Origin: Ochotona curzoniae
Lineage: Eukaryota; Chordata; Mammalia; Lagomorpha; Ochotonidae
DNA: 64,000 bases
Assembly (NCBI RefSeq): GCF_017591425.1
Contig: NW_024465885.1
Location: 35,906,501 to 35,970,500, forward strand
Direction: 5' to 3'
The translations under genes were made by a program, and so were the position numbers. This document shows positions 9,721 to 20,475 of the stretch, piece after piece. How positions within the stretch are numbered: position 1 is the first letter of the stretch; the number at the start of each line of letters is the position of its first letter. The notes below the pieces were generated by a model, which made no database searches, had not been told where the DNA came from, and saw only the letters and a list, made by a program, of their open reading frames with translations.

Positions 9721-12550
9721 AAAATTTTAAAATATTGAGTGACAATAAACCAATCTTTCAATTATATTTTCCAAAGTTCTGAGGTCACTCCAGAAATTTT
9801 CAGAATAATCTCTCCATGATGTAAGCAGTGAATGATTGTAATCCTTGCCCCAGAGCAAAGAAACTGGCAATAGAGTATATGAACTCTAGTGAACCATTCT
9901 TTCATATTTTACAATGATTACAGTTACCCAGAAGCTCCATTGTAACCACAGGCTCTGAAGCTGAGTATCAAATATTTATGAATGTAGCCAAGTATAAATA
10001 ACTATTTTCTAAAATGACTTCTCTATGATCTGCAATTTCTTTAGGTGAAAACATTTAAGGTATTATGTATGGCACCGACAAAGAGAATTTTTCAACAACA
10101 CTGTCTGCCTTCTGCCATTTTGAGTGCACAGAGTTGGCAGATTTTGTGTATTTTACTGCCTTTTCCCCAATGTTTGCAATGTACATTTGAACATATGCTT
10201 TCAAATGTTAAACATGAACTAAAATCTTCTGAGCTAATCAGCATCCTGAGCATGACTTAAAGGTAAACAGAACACTTTCAAGAGGTTTTACTCTCAAGTG
10301 GAATTAAAAATATGATTTTATAATTGTGTTACATCCATTCAAAAGTCAAGGCATTCAGAAAACTTCTGAAAACATTCTATAGGGGTGCAATATATTGTGA
10401 AAAGTGAAGTTAAAATTACTTTTAAAATGCTGTACCAGAATCAGTTCTGAATTACAGGATAAATTGCCATGACATTTTTGTCTCAATTGTCCAGGCATAG
10501 ATTCTTGACGGGCAGATAGTTTCACCCATGCAGAGATGCAAAACTCTGTGCCATTGTTTTACACTGTCCTGCTGTCTAACAGGGACTTGTTCTCATGCTT
10601 ATTGCTCCGTGCCCTGCAGGTGTAGTGCAAGGGCAGTGAATCATAAACAAGCCACATTCCTCAGGTGGAATCTGAAGCCCAGCTGCAGCACAGATTCCCC
10701 ATCTCATCCCATTAACAGAACTGGCAACAAACCACGTTGAGTGCCTCGGCCTCTGGGTGTGCAGAGGCTGGCCCTCCTGGTGCCTCTTCCTCAGATTCTC
10801 TCTCTCTCTCTGCACAAAGTTGCGTGGGATCCCTTCCATAAAGACCTCATTTAAACTGAATTACTCCTTCAGAAGTCTGATTTCCAAGTGCAGCTACTTT
10901 CTGCGGTACTGGTGATTGGGATTTGAACATCCAATTGAAGACAACACAAATCAAGGCACAGCACTCTAAATTCTCCCCTAAAAACAAAACTAAAAAAAAA
11001 AAATTACTTTAACACATTTCACTATTATCACATAAGCCAGGAAAGATAAATTTAATGCTGTTTACCTTATTAATTTTTTCCTGGCAGGTTCTTTGATGAC
11101 AAAGACCATATCAAATTTTTACTCCTGACATTAACGTCAATATTGTTTGAAGGTTTTTGTTATTGCTCCTTAGTCAATAAAACTTTATAGTCTTTGTGTG
11201 TAATGTGTGCGCTTGAGCACACAGAGTAATACATATAGAGCAATAATTTATCATAGTATATTTTCTGTATGAATTAAGAAATTGCAATTATACAGGTGAG
11301 GAAAATAAATTTCATTAATTAATGAATGTTGTTTATTATAAAGAATGTCCTTACTATTTTGTGCTTACATAAATGCATCATTACTCATATATGAAAATAG
11401 TAGTGAAATGATTATGTTGATTTTGATTATTCCTAAAAATGCATCACTTTGAATATTATTCAAATTTTAATTCCCTTTACATTTATACATGAACTTAAGC
11501 CTATATAGTCAGAAGTGACATAAAACTGCAAAAGTTCTTCATAAACTCAATGTACACTACTCTTGATAATAAATTATATGATCCACCATCATTTAAAATT
11601 AATACATCAAGTTTCATTTGATATTCATTTTTTCTCACAATGATACATCAAAAGCTCAGCTACCAGCAATAAAAATGATTTATTGCAATATCATTCTTGT
11701 TCAATTCTTTCAAATCAAAGTTATCTTTCAACAGAGTTTTCAGTGTGGGGATTTTCTTTTTTCATTAGTAGCTTTGAGAGGAATGTGTTAATTAAAACTG
11801 GATACTTTCCCTGCAATGGTTTGACTAAATGTAATTTATCTCTCTATCTGTACAAAGCAAAAGCAAGTCTACCAATTTCATTGGACAGAAACCCTCTGAC
11901 ACTTCTCAGGAAAAGTTGAGGCTCCCAGTCATCCTTCACGATACCGAGTGGTGCCAGCTCAGCTTTTATCTTACGTAAAAACATCAATCCTCCCTTTTCT
12001 AAACCAAAATAGTAATTTTAAATCAAATCATTAAAATCAGCATAGTTTTATTTTTGGACCCCATACCTATCTTTTGTGTATGCAACCATTATATTAAGGA
12101 ACAAATAACTTTAAATCTCTTGAAATAATCCCCAAATATGTAATCCAATATAAATTTGGATCACAATTTGTGATAAGGAAGGGAAAACTGTTAACTTTCA
12201 AGTATTGCTTGGAATACAAATTCTGTAAGCTTAAGTTAATTCCAGTTTTATGGGTATCAAAAATATATGACTTAAACTATGGATTCATAATGTTTGCTAC
12301 CCTTGTTGGAGAAAAGTTTATATTTTCTGAAGAGTTTTAAAAAATACAAAAAAAAAAAGTATTGAGTTCATTGTGGCAACAGAGACTATCAAAACTCAAT
12401 AAATTGTTTCAACGTCCCCAGGTTTCTCTCAGTCTGATATTTTTAATAGATTAAGCTGTCTTCTACATTCACATTTCCTCAAGAATTCATACCATGAAAA
12501 AAAATATTAAAATTAACAATTTGACCTATTCAAAACAATATAAGCTTTTT
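9721..12550. other. Long unassigned stretch
   Basis: I recognise no gene and can name no repeat with confidence. 10480-10850 is locally GC-richer, with a short (CT)n at about 10798-10812. It holds overlapping 70- and 87-codon frames on opposite strands with no known domain. 10850-12550 is AT-rich. Confidence 0.4.
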
Positions 12551-12865
12551 TTCTAAGATTTATTTTATTTTTATCGCAAAGTCAGATATACAGAGAGAAG
12601 GAGATCTTCCATCCAATGACTCACTCCCCAAATGACTACAATGGCCGGTGCTGTGCTGATCCAAAGCCGGAAACCAGGAACTTCCTCAAGGTCTCCCACA
12701 CAGGTGCAGGGTCCCAAGGCTTTGGGCTGTCCTCAATTGCTTTCCCAGGCCACAACCAGGGAGCTGAATGGAAAGTGGGGCTCCAGGTTTGGACCAGGCA
12801 CCCATATGGAATCCCAAATCATGCAAGGTGAGGAACGTAAGCTGCTAGGCTACCAAGCCAGGCCC
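12551..12865 (-). repeat. CSINE, minus strand
   Basis: It reads TAAGATTTATTTTATTTTTATCGCAAAGTCAGATATACAGAG on entry, then GACTCACTCCCCAAATG, CCAAAGCCGG, GGTGCAGGGTCCCAAGGC and CACCCATATGG. It ends at AGCCAGGCCC, the 5' end on the minus strand. It is nearly full length. Confidence 0.9.
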
Positions 12866-13569
12866 TGTTTATCCTCTTAATACAATCAAAGGCACAGGGG
12901 TTAATATATAGTAGCTTCATAAGTGCTATATCTACATATCTCAGTCCTGCTTCATGTAAATTGAATAATTCCATAAAAATTATATATTTTTTCTTTTGTA
13001 AATTCTGTAAGATAGCACTACTTATATACAATATCTATATTATACTCAGCAAGGAATTTTTATATGTACAAGCGACTTTCTGAATAATGAGCTAAATCAC
13101 TTCAGAAGAATTCACTTTTGTTAATGCCTGTAATTATGCAATATTTCTTGAGTGGAGCTAATCTACATAATGAAATTTCCTATGTCTCTCATGTAAAGAA
13201 TAAAGCAAAGTGCTTCCATACTTTTAAAATGCATTATATTCACCAAAAATATTCATTTTTAATTCTACAAGTATTTTAATATTTACATTGCTAAAATTTA
13301 GAAATCACTCAAAATCATTCAGAAGACTATACATTTCACAACATAATTGAGCTTTAAATTGGTTATAATGTTATTCACAATGGTTATTTAAAACTGTCTT
13401 CTGTTAAATGATACTCTCGTATGTACAAAAAAATAGGTCATTGAATAATTTATTTTCACCTTTCCTAGCACTTTTGAAAGACATGAACATGAAAACAATG
13501 TTTAACTTTAGTATTACTTAAATGCTTTTAGTCTATTCTTCTTGAAACATATACTGTAATACTGTTTTA
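12866..13569. other. Unassigned AT-rich sequence
   Basis: No gene or nameable repeat is recognised. Confidence 0.4.
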
Positions 13570-15213
13570 TGCGGATTAGGATGGGTCTCTGTCCCGACTG
13601 AGCCATGTATGAGCAGTGTCTGGTATGGACAAGCCTTGGCTGGGATGAAACATCCAACACCAAGAACTGGAATGGATTGAAGGCGAGAAATGAGGGCTGG
13701 CCCATGGAACCACCAGTATGAGCAAGACCTGGCATATGGAGATGTTCTGAAGGAGGAGCCTGGGAAACTCCTCTGTGGGGACACAATCCCTGCAGGTGAG
13801 CACAAGAATCACTATATGAAGCAACCCAGACCAGGCCAGAGGAAGATGCCCACCATCATACATATTTCATAGGTTGGAGGCAGACCAGGATGAACCCATT
13901 CACATCAACCGCTGGTGAATCTGTACACCAGCATAGAGTGTGTGTCAGGCCAGCTTCGGTCGCAAAACATACCAGTGCACATTATGGAATGCCATGGTGA
14001 GACAAGCTGCACCAGACATGGTTGCAGTGCCCAAACAGTACACGTGATACCTGTGGGAGGAAGAGACAAAGCAAGTAGGGGAATGGGCTCCCCTGCCGGA
14101 CAACCACTCCTATTGGAGAGTGTGAGTTGGGATGGGCGCAGACCAGACCAGGCAGGGCTACAACACCTGTAAGCATCAGGTGCACTAGATTAGGGAAGGG
14201 ACAGGTTAGGCTGACTGTTCCAACTGGTGCAAGCAAAAATTAGAGTGGTTCAGGGATGGTTGGGCTTTGCCACAGCATCAGATGGCAGAGGCTGGTACTG
14301 GGGGCTAATTCTGTCAAGTTAAATGCCAGAACTACTTGGAGAATGCATAATCTGGAGTGGGAGCGGTCTAGTAGGGAGATAGTGGGCACCTCCCTCTTGT
14401 GTTACCATTCCCACTGGACAGCATGGCAACCAGGACAGGGGCAGAGGTGGCTAGACAGAAAGGCAGCCAACAGCATGTGTGTGGGCTGGTTAGTGGAGCT
14501 GGTTAGGCTGAATTAGGCTTCAATGTCCATTGACATGTGTGAGAGCTAAATGGGACAGACTGAACAAGCCTGCGGTACATATTGGCATTCATGGGAACTA
14601 GTGTAGGGAGCAAGACTGGTGGGGGCTATGGGGAGTTGCCCCAATTAGGCTGCAGCTCCCACTGGTTTGTGTGAGGATCGAGTGTGAAGTGGGTAGGATT
14701 GAGCTGGACTGTAACACCCATTGGTTCAAGTGAAGACACGGCTGGAAACAGAACTGACCCAGCAATTACAATGGCCTGTATGTGCATATGCTGATTGGGG
14801 CTACAGACGGTGCCGGACCCTGTATTGGCAAACTCACGCACGAATCAGGCTTGCGATCATCTCAGATGAAGTTTCTTTGGCGATCCCTCCAACTGAACTG
14901 CTGATCTTAGAAACCCAACTATGAAGGGACTGTGTCAGCCAGTGGATTCTGAATAGGTTTCATTGTGATTGGAAAGGCGAGACTGGTAGCAGTTCAGACC
15001 TGTTGAACTATCAGAACTGCTTGAGCAGGACCCTTGGAGCATGATGGGGACCTGGGATGGGTGGGAGGCTGGGTGGGGCTTTTCCCTTTGTTTCTCCCTT
15101 GACCCCAGATACATGGAAAAATTAGGATATTAGTGTGGAAACAATGGTATTACCCACTTTGCTGTAGCCCTTGACCCTTTGTGCCCTAATCAATTAAGAT
15201 CATTTAAAAAATA
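13570..15213 (+). repeat. Unidentified GC-rich dispersed repeat, copy B
   Basis: This is collinear with copy A (6121-7440): landmark spacings are 59 and 477 bp here against 61 and 471 bp there. CCCACTGGT/CCCATTGGT-type module starts recur (e.g. 14658, 14718). Beyond the shared end (about 14925) this copy continues into a G-rich purine tract near 15037-15080 (ATGGGGACCTGGGATGGGTG then GGAGGCTGGGTGGGG). It then reaches a unique-looking end with TCAATTAAGATCATTTAAAAAATA. A G-rich tract before an A-rich terminus is typical of L1 3'UTRs, so an L1-type 3'UTR is one reading. The overlapping frames on both strands (13514-14841) are compositional, not genes. Confidence 0.7.
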
Positions 15214-15430
15214 GGTTCCAGTGGTGTGGCCTTGTGGCTAAAGTCCTCGCCTTGAACGCGCCAGGATCCTATATGGGCGCCGATTCTAATCCCAACAGCT
15301 CCACTTCCCATCCAGCTCCCTGCACACTACCCAACCAATAGGCACTAACACCTAGGATTTATAAGGAGCTTCAGGGACTCAGTGACAGCAAAACAAAAAC
15401 TCTGTGAAGAAATGGGGGAGGGAAATAAAC
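15214..15430 (+). repeat. CSINE 5' half with atypical 3' half
   Basis: The first about 115 bp follow the SINE well: GTGGTGTGGCCTTGTGGCTAAAG, ATGGGCGCCGATTCTAATCC, CAGCTCCACTTCCCATCCAG. After CTCCCTGC at about 15325 the sequence departs, and returns to a tail-like AAATAAACAAATCTTA at 15422-15439. The middle is either replaced or deleted and rearranged. Confidence 0.7.
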
Positions 15431-15880
15431 AAATCTTATTTTCAAAAGGATAGAATATTTTTAACTTATACCATACTCAGAAATTACTGACTCAAAAAAC
15501 TAAAAGTTCAACAATAAATGTACAATGACCATAAGCAATCATGAAAACAGACATAGGCTTATGCAATGACCAAACTAAAAGATGTTCAATTATATTCTTA
15601 TGATGTAACATTTGAAATAATCCCCAAACCACTAAAACTACGCTAATGTATAATTTCTGATAGTTTCTTAAACAAAATTTATTTTTTCAATCAGCTTTTT
15701 ATTTATAATTTTTGGGTTTATTTTTAGTAAATAAAACCAATTCATAACATGTCAGATCTAAATCACTGGTTTGTATTTTGAGTACTCTCTTTCTAATCCA
15801 ACCTCCTGCTAATGAATTTGAAAAAGCAATGAAAGACATTCCAATTATTTTTTCCCCTGCCACTCAGATTGGATACCCAG
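15431..15880. other. Unassigned AT-rich sequence
   Basis: No gene or repeat is recognised. A 130-codon plus-strand frame begins at 15778 and runs through the SINE-derived (CT)n tract at 15967-16045. It has no domain and is not credible as a gene. Confidence 0.4.
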
Positions 15881-15884
15881 ATAT

Positions 15885-16080
15885 AGCTCCTGGCACTTTG
15901 ATTCCGTGCAGCCCAGTCCTGGCAATTACATTTGTTGCCATGGGGAATGAAAGGACAAATGGAAGATCTCTCTCTTTCTCTCTCACTCTCTCTCTCTTTC
16001 TCTTTCCATCTCTCTCTCACCTTCTCTCTCCCTCTCTGTCTGCCTCTGTAAGTATTACTCTGAAACCAAATACATATGTA
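15885..16080 (+). repeat. Old CSINE 3' half with (CT)n expansion
   Basis: AGCTCCTGGCACTTTGATTCC, a TTTGTTGCCATGGGGAATGAA region and AATGGAAGATCTCTCTC are followed by a CT-rich tract (15967-16045) and CTGTCTGCCTCTGTAAGTATTACTCTG. The long CT tract before the tail marks the older CSINE class. Confidence 0.7.
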
Positions 16081-17399
16081 AAAGCAATTGCTTTATACAT
16101 TATGCTTTCAATATGGAAAATGTATTTTATATTGCTCTTGCTTAACAATACAAGCACAAATGTGATATAAGAAAAATACAATCAATGTTGCTTATCACAT
16201 CATTTCAAAATATTTGTTTATAATGTTATTTTCCTCTTGTGCATCTTCAACAGTTAAATATTTTTTGGGTTTCAGATTGTACTAACTCAAGAAACATGTT
16301 TAAACATCAGGATATCAATTCAACTGAAGAAACATGTACAACACCTGAGCATGTTACATAGAAAACACAAGCTTACAAAGTCTAATTTCCAACCAGTGTA
16401 TCAACTCTGAGTCACTGGGCTGCTGTATCCCTTGTGCATCTCCAAATTCAAGAGAGAACAGTGTCACAGATCATTTTACTCCTTTAGCTGTTGGCAGTAT
16501 CTGACTTCTTGTTGCTTTTACCAGGAACAAAACTCGTATAGAAAGAAAACAGATGGGCGTAAGTAACCCCTACTCCCACAGGAGGCCTGGGTGTGCTTAG
16601 GAAATTGCTTTACCTCTCCCGAGAGCTACTTGGCAGTTAAACAGCTTTTCACATCATGAAGATCTCTAGATGGTTACACCTGGCCTTTCTACATTTTTCA
16701 AGTGCAGAAGGAATAAACAAATAGTTCAAATAAAAATGCAACACTTTTTTGTAAGATTAAATTTATATTTTTTAAATTTCATGAGGTTAAAGGTTTTATA
16801 TGGAACATTTGTTTCTTTAATATTTTTCATATTATCATTCTTTCTTTAATAATATATATTTTCCCTGACACAATTTTGTAGGCACAGAAATTTTCATTTT
16901 CCCCTTTCCTTTCTCCTTTTTCACTTTCCCTTTTTATATTTTCCCTCAATACAGTAGGAATGCCCTTTAGTAACACTTAGTAGTTTAATATTCTGCTATT
17001 ATATATATATTTCATCAATGAACTGTATAATGTAGGCTAGTTTATGAAGATGTGTTGAAGCAGGCCTCTCCACTCCCAAATAATAGAAAATTGCCTATTC
17101 CTTATTCAGTGAGTGCAAATAATTTCTTTGCCATCAATCTACATTTTTCAGACAGGCATCCAGATTTTTCATCTACTGATGAATTGTCAGAGTACCACTA
17201 CAATCTGAATTTTAATAAACTATATTTTATCTACAATTTCAGTCCTTAAAACAAGATAAAGAGGTGATGCTACTAATTCTTGGAGGAGACATTTCAAGTG
17301 CAGCATCAGAGTATGGAATCGATTAGACAAACGCTGAGCCCAGTATATAATCCTAGCACAGGAATAATGCAATTTTTTCTTGATATTATTGTTGTTTTA
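16081..17399. other. Unassigned sequence; part may be L1 3'UTR
   Basis: 16740-17060 has an AT-rich, CCC/TTT-patterned composition (TTTCCCTTTCCTTTCTCC...) like the reverse complement of an L1 3'UTR, but I cannot confirm it. The rest is unassigned. No gene is seen. Confidence 0.3.
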
Positions 17400-17705
17400 A
17401 AATGGCTTATTTTTTTTATTTGAAAGGCAGAATTTTAAAGGTAAGGAGAAACAGAGAAAGAGAAAGATCTACTGCTTCACTCTCCACATGTCCACGATAG
17501 AGCCTATGTGATCTGAAATTAGGTGTCAAGAAATGCCTCCGGATCTTCCCTTTGTGTGAAGGATGACAAGGTGTTGAGTCATCCTCTTTTGCTTTCCAAG
17601 ACCATGCACACAGAGCTGAACCAGAATTGTAGCCGCTGGGACATGAATGGACTCTGATATGGGATGCTGGCACTCTGGGCAAAAGATTAGCCTGTTACAT
17701 CATGA
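17400..17705 (-). repeat. Old CSINE, minus strand
   Basis: It enters through TTTTATTTGAAAGGCAGAATTT, then AGAAAGAGAAAGATCTACTGC, TTTGCTTTCCAAGACCATGCA, GTAGCCGCTGGGACATGAATGG and GATATGGGATGCTGGCACTC. It is strongly diverged but in the right order. The TTTGAAAGGCAGA tail motif is the rabbit-like older type. Confidence 0.7.
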
Positions 17706-18043
17706 TACCCAAGGCTACTATGAGTGTCATGGCTGTGAAGCAGAGAACACTGCTTTAACTGTAGTCATGATGAAAAGCAGAAAAGAGCAGCCATATCCAC
17801 AGGTGCAAACTCTGACTTCCAGAACAGATGTTGGCCAACAGAATCACCACACATCTTGGAAGAGTGGTAGAAGGGCTTTGCAGAGAGATATGATAAAACT
17901 TTTTCTGATGTGATGTAGATGAAATGCCTTTTGTCAAGTAGTGGCCTCAAAATGGAGTGGTCATGAGTTTTTGAATGTGTCTGTGAAATGGCTAAGTGCA
18001 GTGCCACTAGCCAGTGTGTGTGAGCTCTCTATAGAGGACCATC
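17706..18043. other. Unassigned sequence
   Basis: Moderately GC-balanced DNA between the old SINE and the MER5A remnant. Short frames on both strands overlap without a recognisable domain. Confidence 0.35.
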
Positions 18044-18205
18044 TAGAGCAATAGTTCTTGAGCTGCTCAGCATAAGATTGTTTAATGATTAAGTAGAACC
18101 TTCCCGACCCAAGTCTGGAGCTTCTGATTTTAAAGTTCCTCAATGGGACAGAAGTCTTCTTTTTAAAGGAGCACAAGATAGTGTTACTGAAGACATCTGT
18201 GAAGA
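18044..18205. mobile_element. MER5A-like hAT-Charlie remnant
   Basis: GAGCAATAGTTCTTGAGCTGC matches the AGTGGTTCTCAA terminus. CCCAAGTCTGGAGCTTCTGATTTTAA lies in the position of the GATTCTGATTTAA-type core of the MER5A non-autonomous DNA transposon. It is ancient and degenerate. Confidence 0.5.
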
Positions 18206-18451
18206 AATCATGCTTTTCTAGAAACAAATAAGGTATATAAAATATTATGAGCATTGAGACATGGCAAAAGGACATACAATACATATTTAACCAATGAAGT
18301 ACCTCAGTAGGGCACAAATGAGGGGAAAACATTTATAATATCATCTTCCATCATTTAATTTAGGAAATACAGTATGTAACTAACAAATCATGATATCTTA
18401 ATTTCCATAGGACATTAAGCAATTAGAAATTTTTTAATTTTTTTAAATTAT

Positions 18452-18773
18452 TTTTTAAGATTTTCTAATTTGAAAGTCAGATATACAAAGAGGAGGAGAG
18501 ACAGAGAGGAAGATCTTTCATCCGCTGACTCACTCCCCAACTGGCTACAATGGCTGCAGCTGGACCAATCCGAAGCCAGGAGTCAGGATCTTGTTCCAGG
18601 TCTCCCAAACGGATGCAGGGTTACAAGGCTCTGGGCCATCCTCAAATGCTTTTCCAGGCCACAGGCAGGGAGCTGGATGGGAAGTGGGACCACTGGGACA
18701 CTAATTGGAAGCCATATGGGACTCCATAATGTGCAAGACAAGGGGTGTAGCCTTTAGGCTATTGTGCCAGAAC
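18452..18773 (-). repeat. CSINE, minus strand
   Basis: It carries AAAGTCAGATATACAAAGAGG, GACTCACTCCCCAACTGGC, CCAATCCGAAGCCAGGAGTC, GGCCACAGGCAGGGAGCTGG and a 5' end at GGCTATTGTGCCAGAAC. It is nearly full length. The 95-codon plus-strand frame here is a SINE shadow. Confidence 0.9.
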
Positions 18774-18804
18774 TATTTTTTTGCATTTTCAAGAGAAGGA
18801 ATTG

Positions 18805-19005
18805 GAATTGGAGTGTAAATAACTGGATATAAATCTTAGCTGCTTTTCCCTATTGGATGTGCCACTCCCTATACATTATTTAATTTTTTTGTGCTTCATA
18901 TTTCTTAGAGGTATGAAAGTAATAGCACATCTACTAAAAGTAAACCTATGAAAATTAAAATGATAGCATATGTATGAACGTTTTAGTGGACTGACAAATA
19001 ATGGC
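18805..19005 (+). mobile_element. MIR fragment
   Basis: TAAATCTTAGCTGCTTTTCCC...GGATGTGCCACTCCC...TTGTGCTTCATATTTC...GTATGAAAGTAATAGCACA follows the MIR core order (CTCTGCCACTTACTAGCTG...TGCCTCAGTTTCC...AATGGGGATAATAATAGTA), with heavy divergence. Confidence 0.45.
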
Positions 19006-19104
19006 AAATGAGTAAGAAATATTAAGATGGAGTGTTGAAACATTCTGAATGGATTTTTGAAGTTGTTTTTGGAAGACGTTAACAATTTGTTAAAATGGAT
19101 TGAT

Positions 19105-19388
19105 TTGTTTGAATGTCAAAGTTAACACAGAGAGAGAGGGAGAGACAGAAGGGTTGAGAGAGAGAGGATTTTTTTTTTCTTTATCTGCTGATTAGTTGTT
19201 TACAAGACTATTAAAGCCAGGGCTGAGCCAGGACAAAGCCACAAAAAACTGGAGCTACAGCCAGGTTTCTCACATAGGTGGCAGAGATCCCCCCAAAATA
19301 GTAACATCTCATTCTGTTTTTCCCAGGCCATTAGAGGGAACTGAACGGAACACCTAGGACACGATACCACAATGCCAGTTCCATTAAA
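19105..19388 (-). repeat. Old CSINE variant, minus strand
   Basis: An AGAGAGAGGGAGAGACAGA tail region is followed by GATTAGTTGTTTACAAGAC. Then come GCCAGGGCTGAGCCAGGACAAAG, TTTCTCACATAGGTGGCAGAG, TTTTTCCCAGGCCATTAG and a 5' end at CACAATGCCAGTTCC. It is divergent and belongs to the older tier. Confidence 0.65.
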
Positions 19389-19429
19389 AGGGTAGTATTT
19401 AAGTTGACAGATTCATTAAAGAGCAACAT

Positions 19430-19758
19430 GGTCACCAATGCAAGTAGTCACCACCCAACCGTTCATAGACAAATATGCTCCTGTCCAGTCTCGGACAAGA
19501 ACTCACTGACCTCAGATATCAACACTCCTGGCTTTCAGACATTTGAACCTAGAGTGCCCTGCACCACTTCCTGGGTTCTTCAGCTTATAGATATGAGATT
19601 GTGAGGCATTGAGAATTCATCATTGTGTGAGTCCATTCTATTAATTAAGCATTGTTTTACCTATGTATAGGTATATATGCATATTGACTGCACTTCTATG
19701 GCTTACACTTCTATTGGTTTTATTTATCTGAAGAACGCTGACATGATTTTTTTTCTGT
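19430..19758 (+). mobile_element. Ancient LTR-like repeat, 3' portion
   Basis: The end block CTTCTATTGGTTTTATTTATC-TGAAGAACGCTGACAT (19710-19745) matches the very common placental terminus TCCTATTGGTTCTGTTTCTC-TGGAGAACCCTGACTA. Upstream, CCTGGGTTCTTCAGCTTATAG with GAGATTGTGAGGCATTGAG matches its CTCCAGCTTGCAGA...GATTGTGGGACTTCTCAGC region. The family name is uncertain. Confidence 0.55.
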
Positions 19759-20311
19759 GTGTGTTAACCACTCAAAATTCAATTTAAACATTATCAGATC
19801 CCACCAGTGTTGAGAGTCAATCCTGTTTCACGGACAGTATAGAGAAAGTAATTCTGTGTATGTCTTATTTTTGAGCAAGTTTCCCATCTCTTCAGTACTC
19901 TTGCAAATCTCTGAGGAGTGGAATGAAAGTAGTACCACAGAAGTTCCCAATTACTGAGCTGTCTGCCATGTTAACCCTTCAGCTGGCCTCACTTACAGGC
20001 ATCACTGTCTCATCTTGATTTTACTGGGAACCGAGCAGAACTAGCATTTCCCTTGTCACATTCCATTTATTACCCAGCACATGTTGGAGCATCCATTAAA
20101 TGCATTTTCTGTGCAGTTTTTATTCAGGTGTAGAACCATGCACAGTTAGATGTGCCTTCTAGATGAAAAAAAGGTGAATAATGCAAGGAAAAAGGCACAG
20201 GAAAGGTGATTTTCCAACCTGCCGTATTTGTGTCAAGCCATGGATATTCCCAAACTTTTTTCTGGAAATAGCTTAAATATTGTGACTTAGAATGAGTAAC
20301 ATTGTTGTGCA
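19759..20311. other. Unassigned sequence
   Basis: A weak L2-like 3' end (CCCAGCACATGTTGGAGCATCCATTAAATGC) may lie at about 20060-20105, too short to claim. No gene is seen. Confidence 0.3.
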
Positions 20312-20475
20312 TAAATTACTTCACAAACATGTTTTAATCTTTATGACAACACGTTAACAAGATGACACTTAAATGCTCACTTTGAATATGTGTAAAATTG
20401 AGACTCAGAAAGCTTATGTAAATTGCCCATGATGGCACAGGTAACAAATTGCAGAACCAGACCTAATGTGAAGTC
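20312..20475 (-). mobile_element. MIR fragment, minus strand
   Basis: AAATTGAGACTCAGAAAGCTTATGTAAATTGCCC-ATGATGGCACAGGTAACAAATTGCAGAACCAGACCT is a clear reverse complement of the MIR core: GAAACTGAGGCTCAGAGAGGTTAAGTAACTTGCCC-AAGGTCACACAGCTAGTAAGTGGCAGAGCCAG. Confidence 0.75.

Noticed and set aside
13514..14841. Multiple overlapping 70-95 codon frames on both strands
   Set aside because: They fall in the GC-rich repeat, where stops are rarer. There is no conserved frame between copies A and B, since indels shift it.
15778..16170. 130-codon frame, the longest in the window, with a serine/leucine-rich middle
   Set aside because: The Ser/Leu-rich part is the translated (CT)n tract of an old SINE. 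The remainder has no recognisable features.
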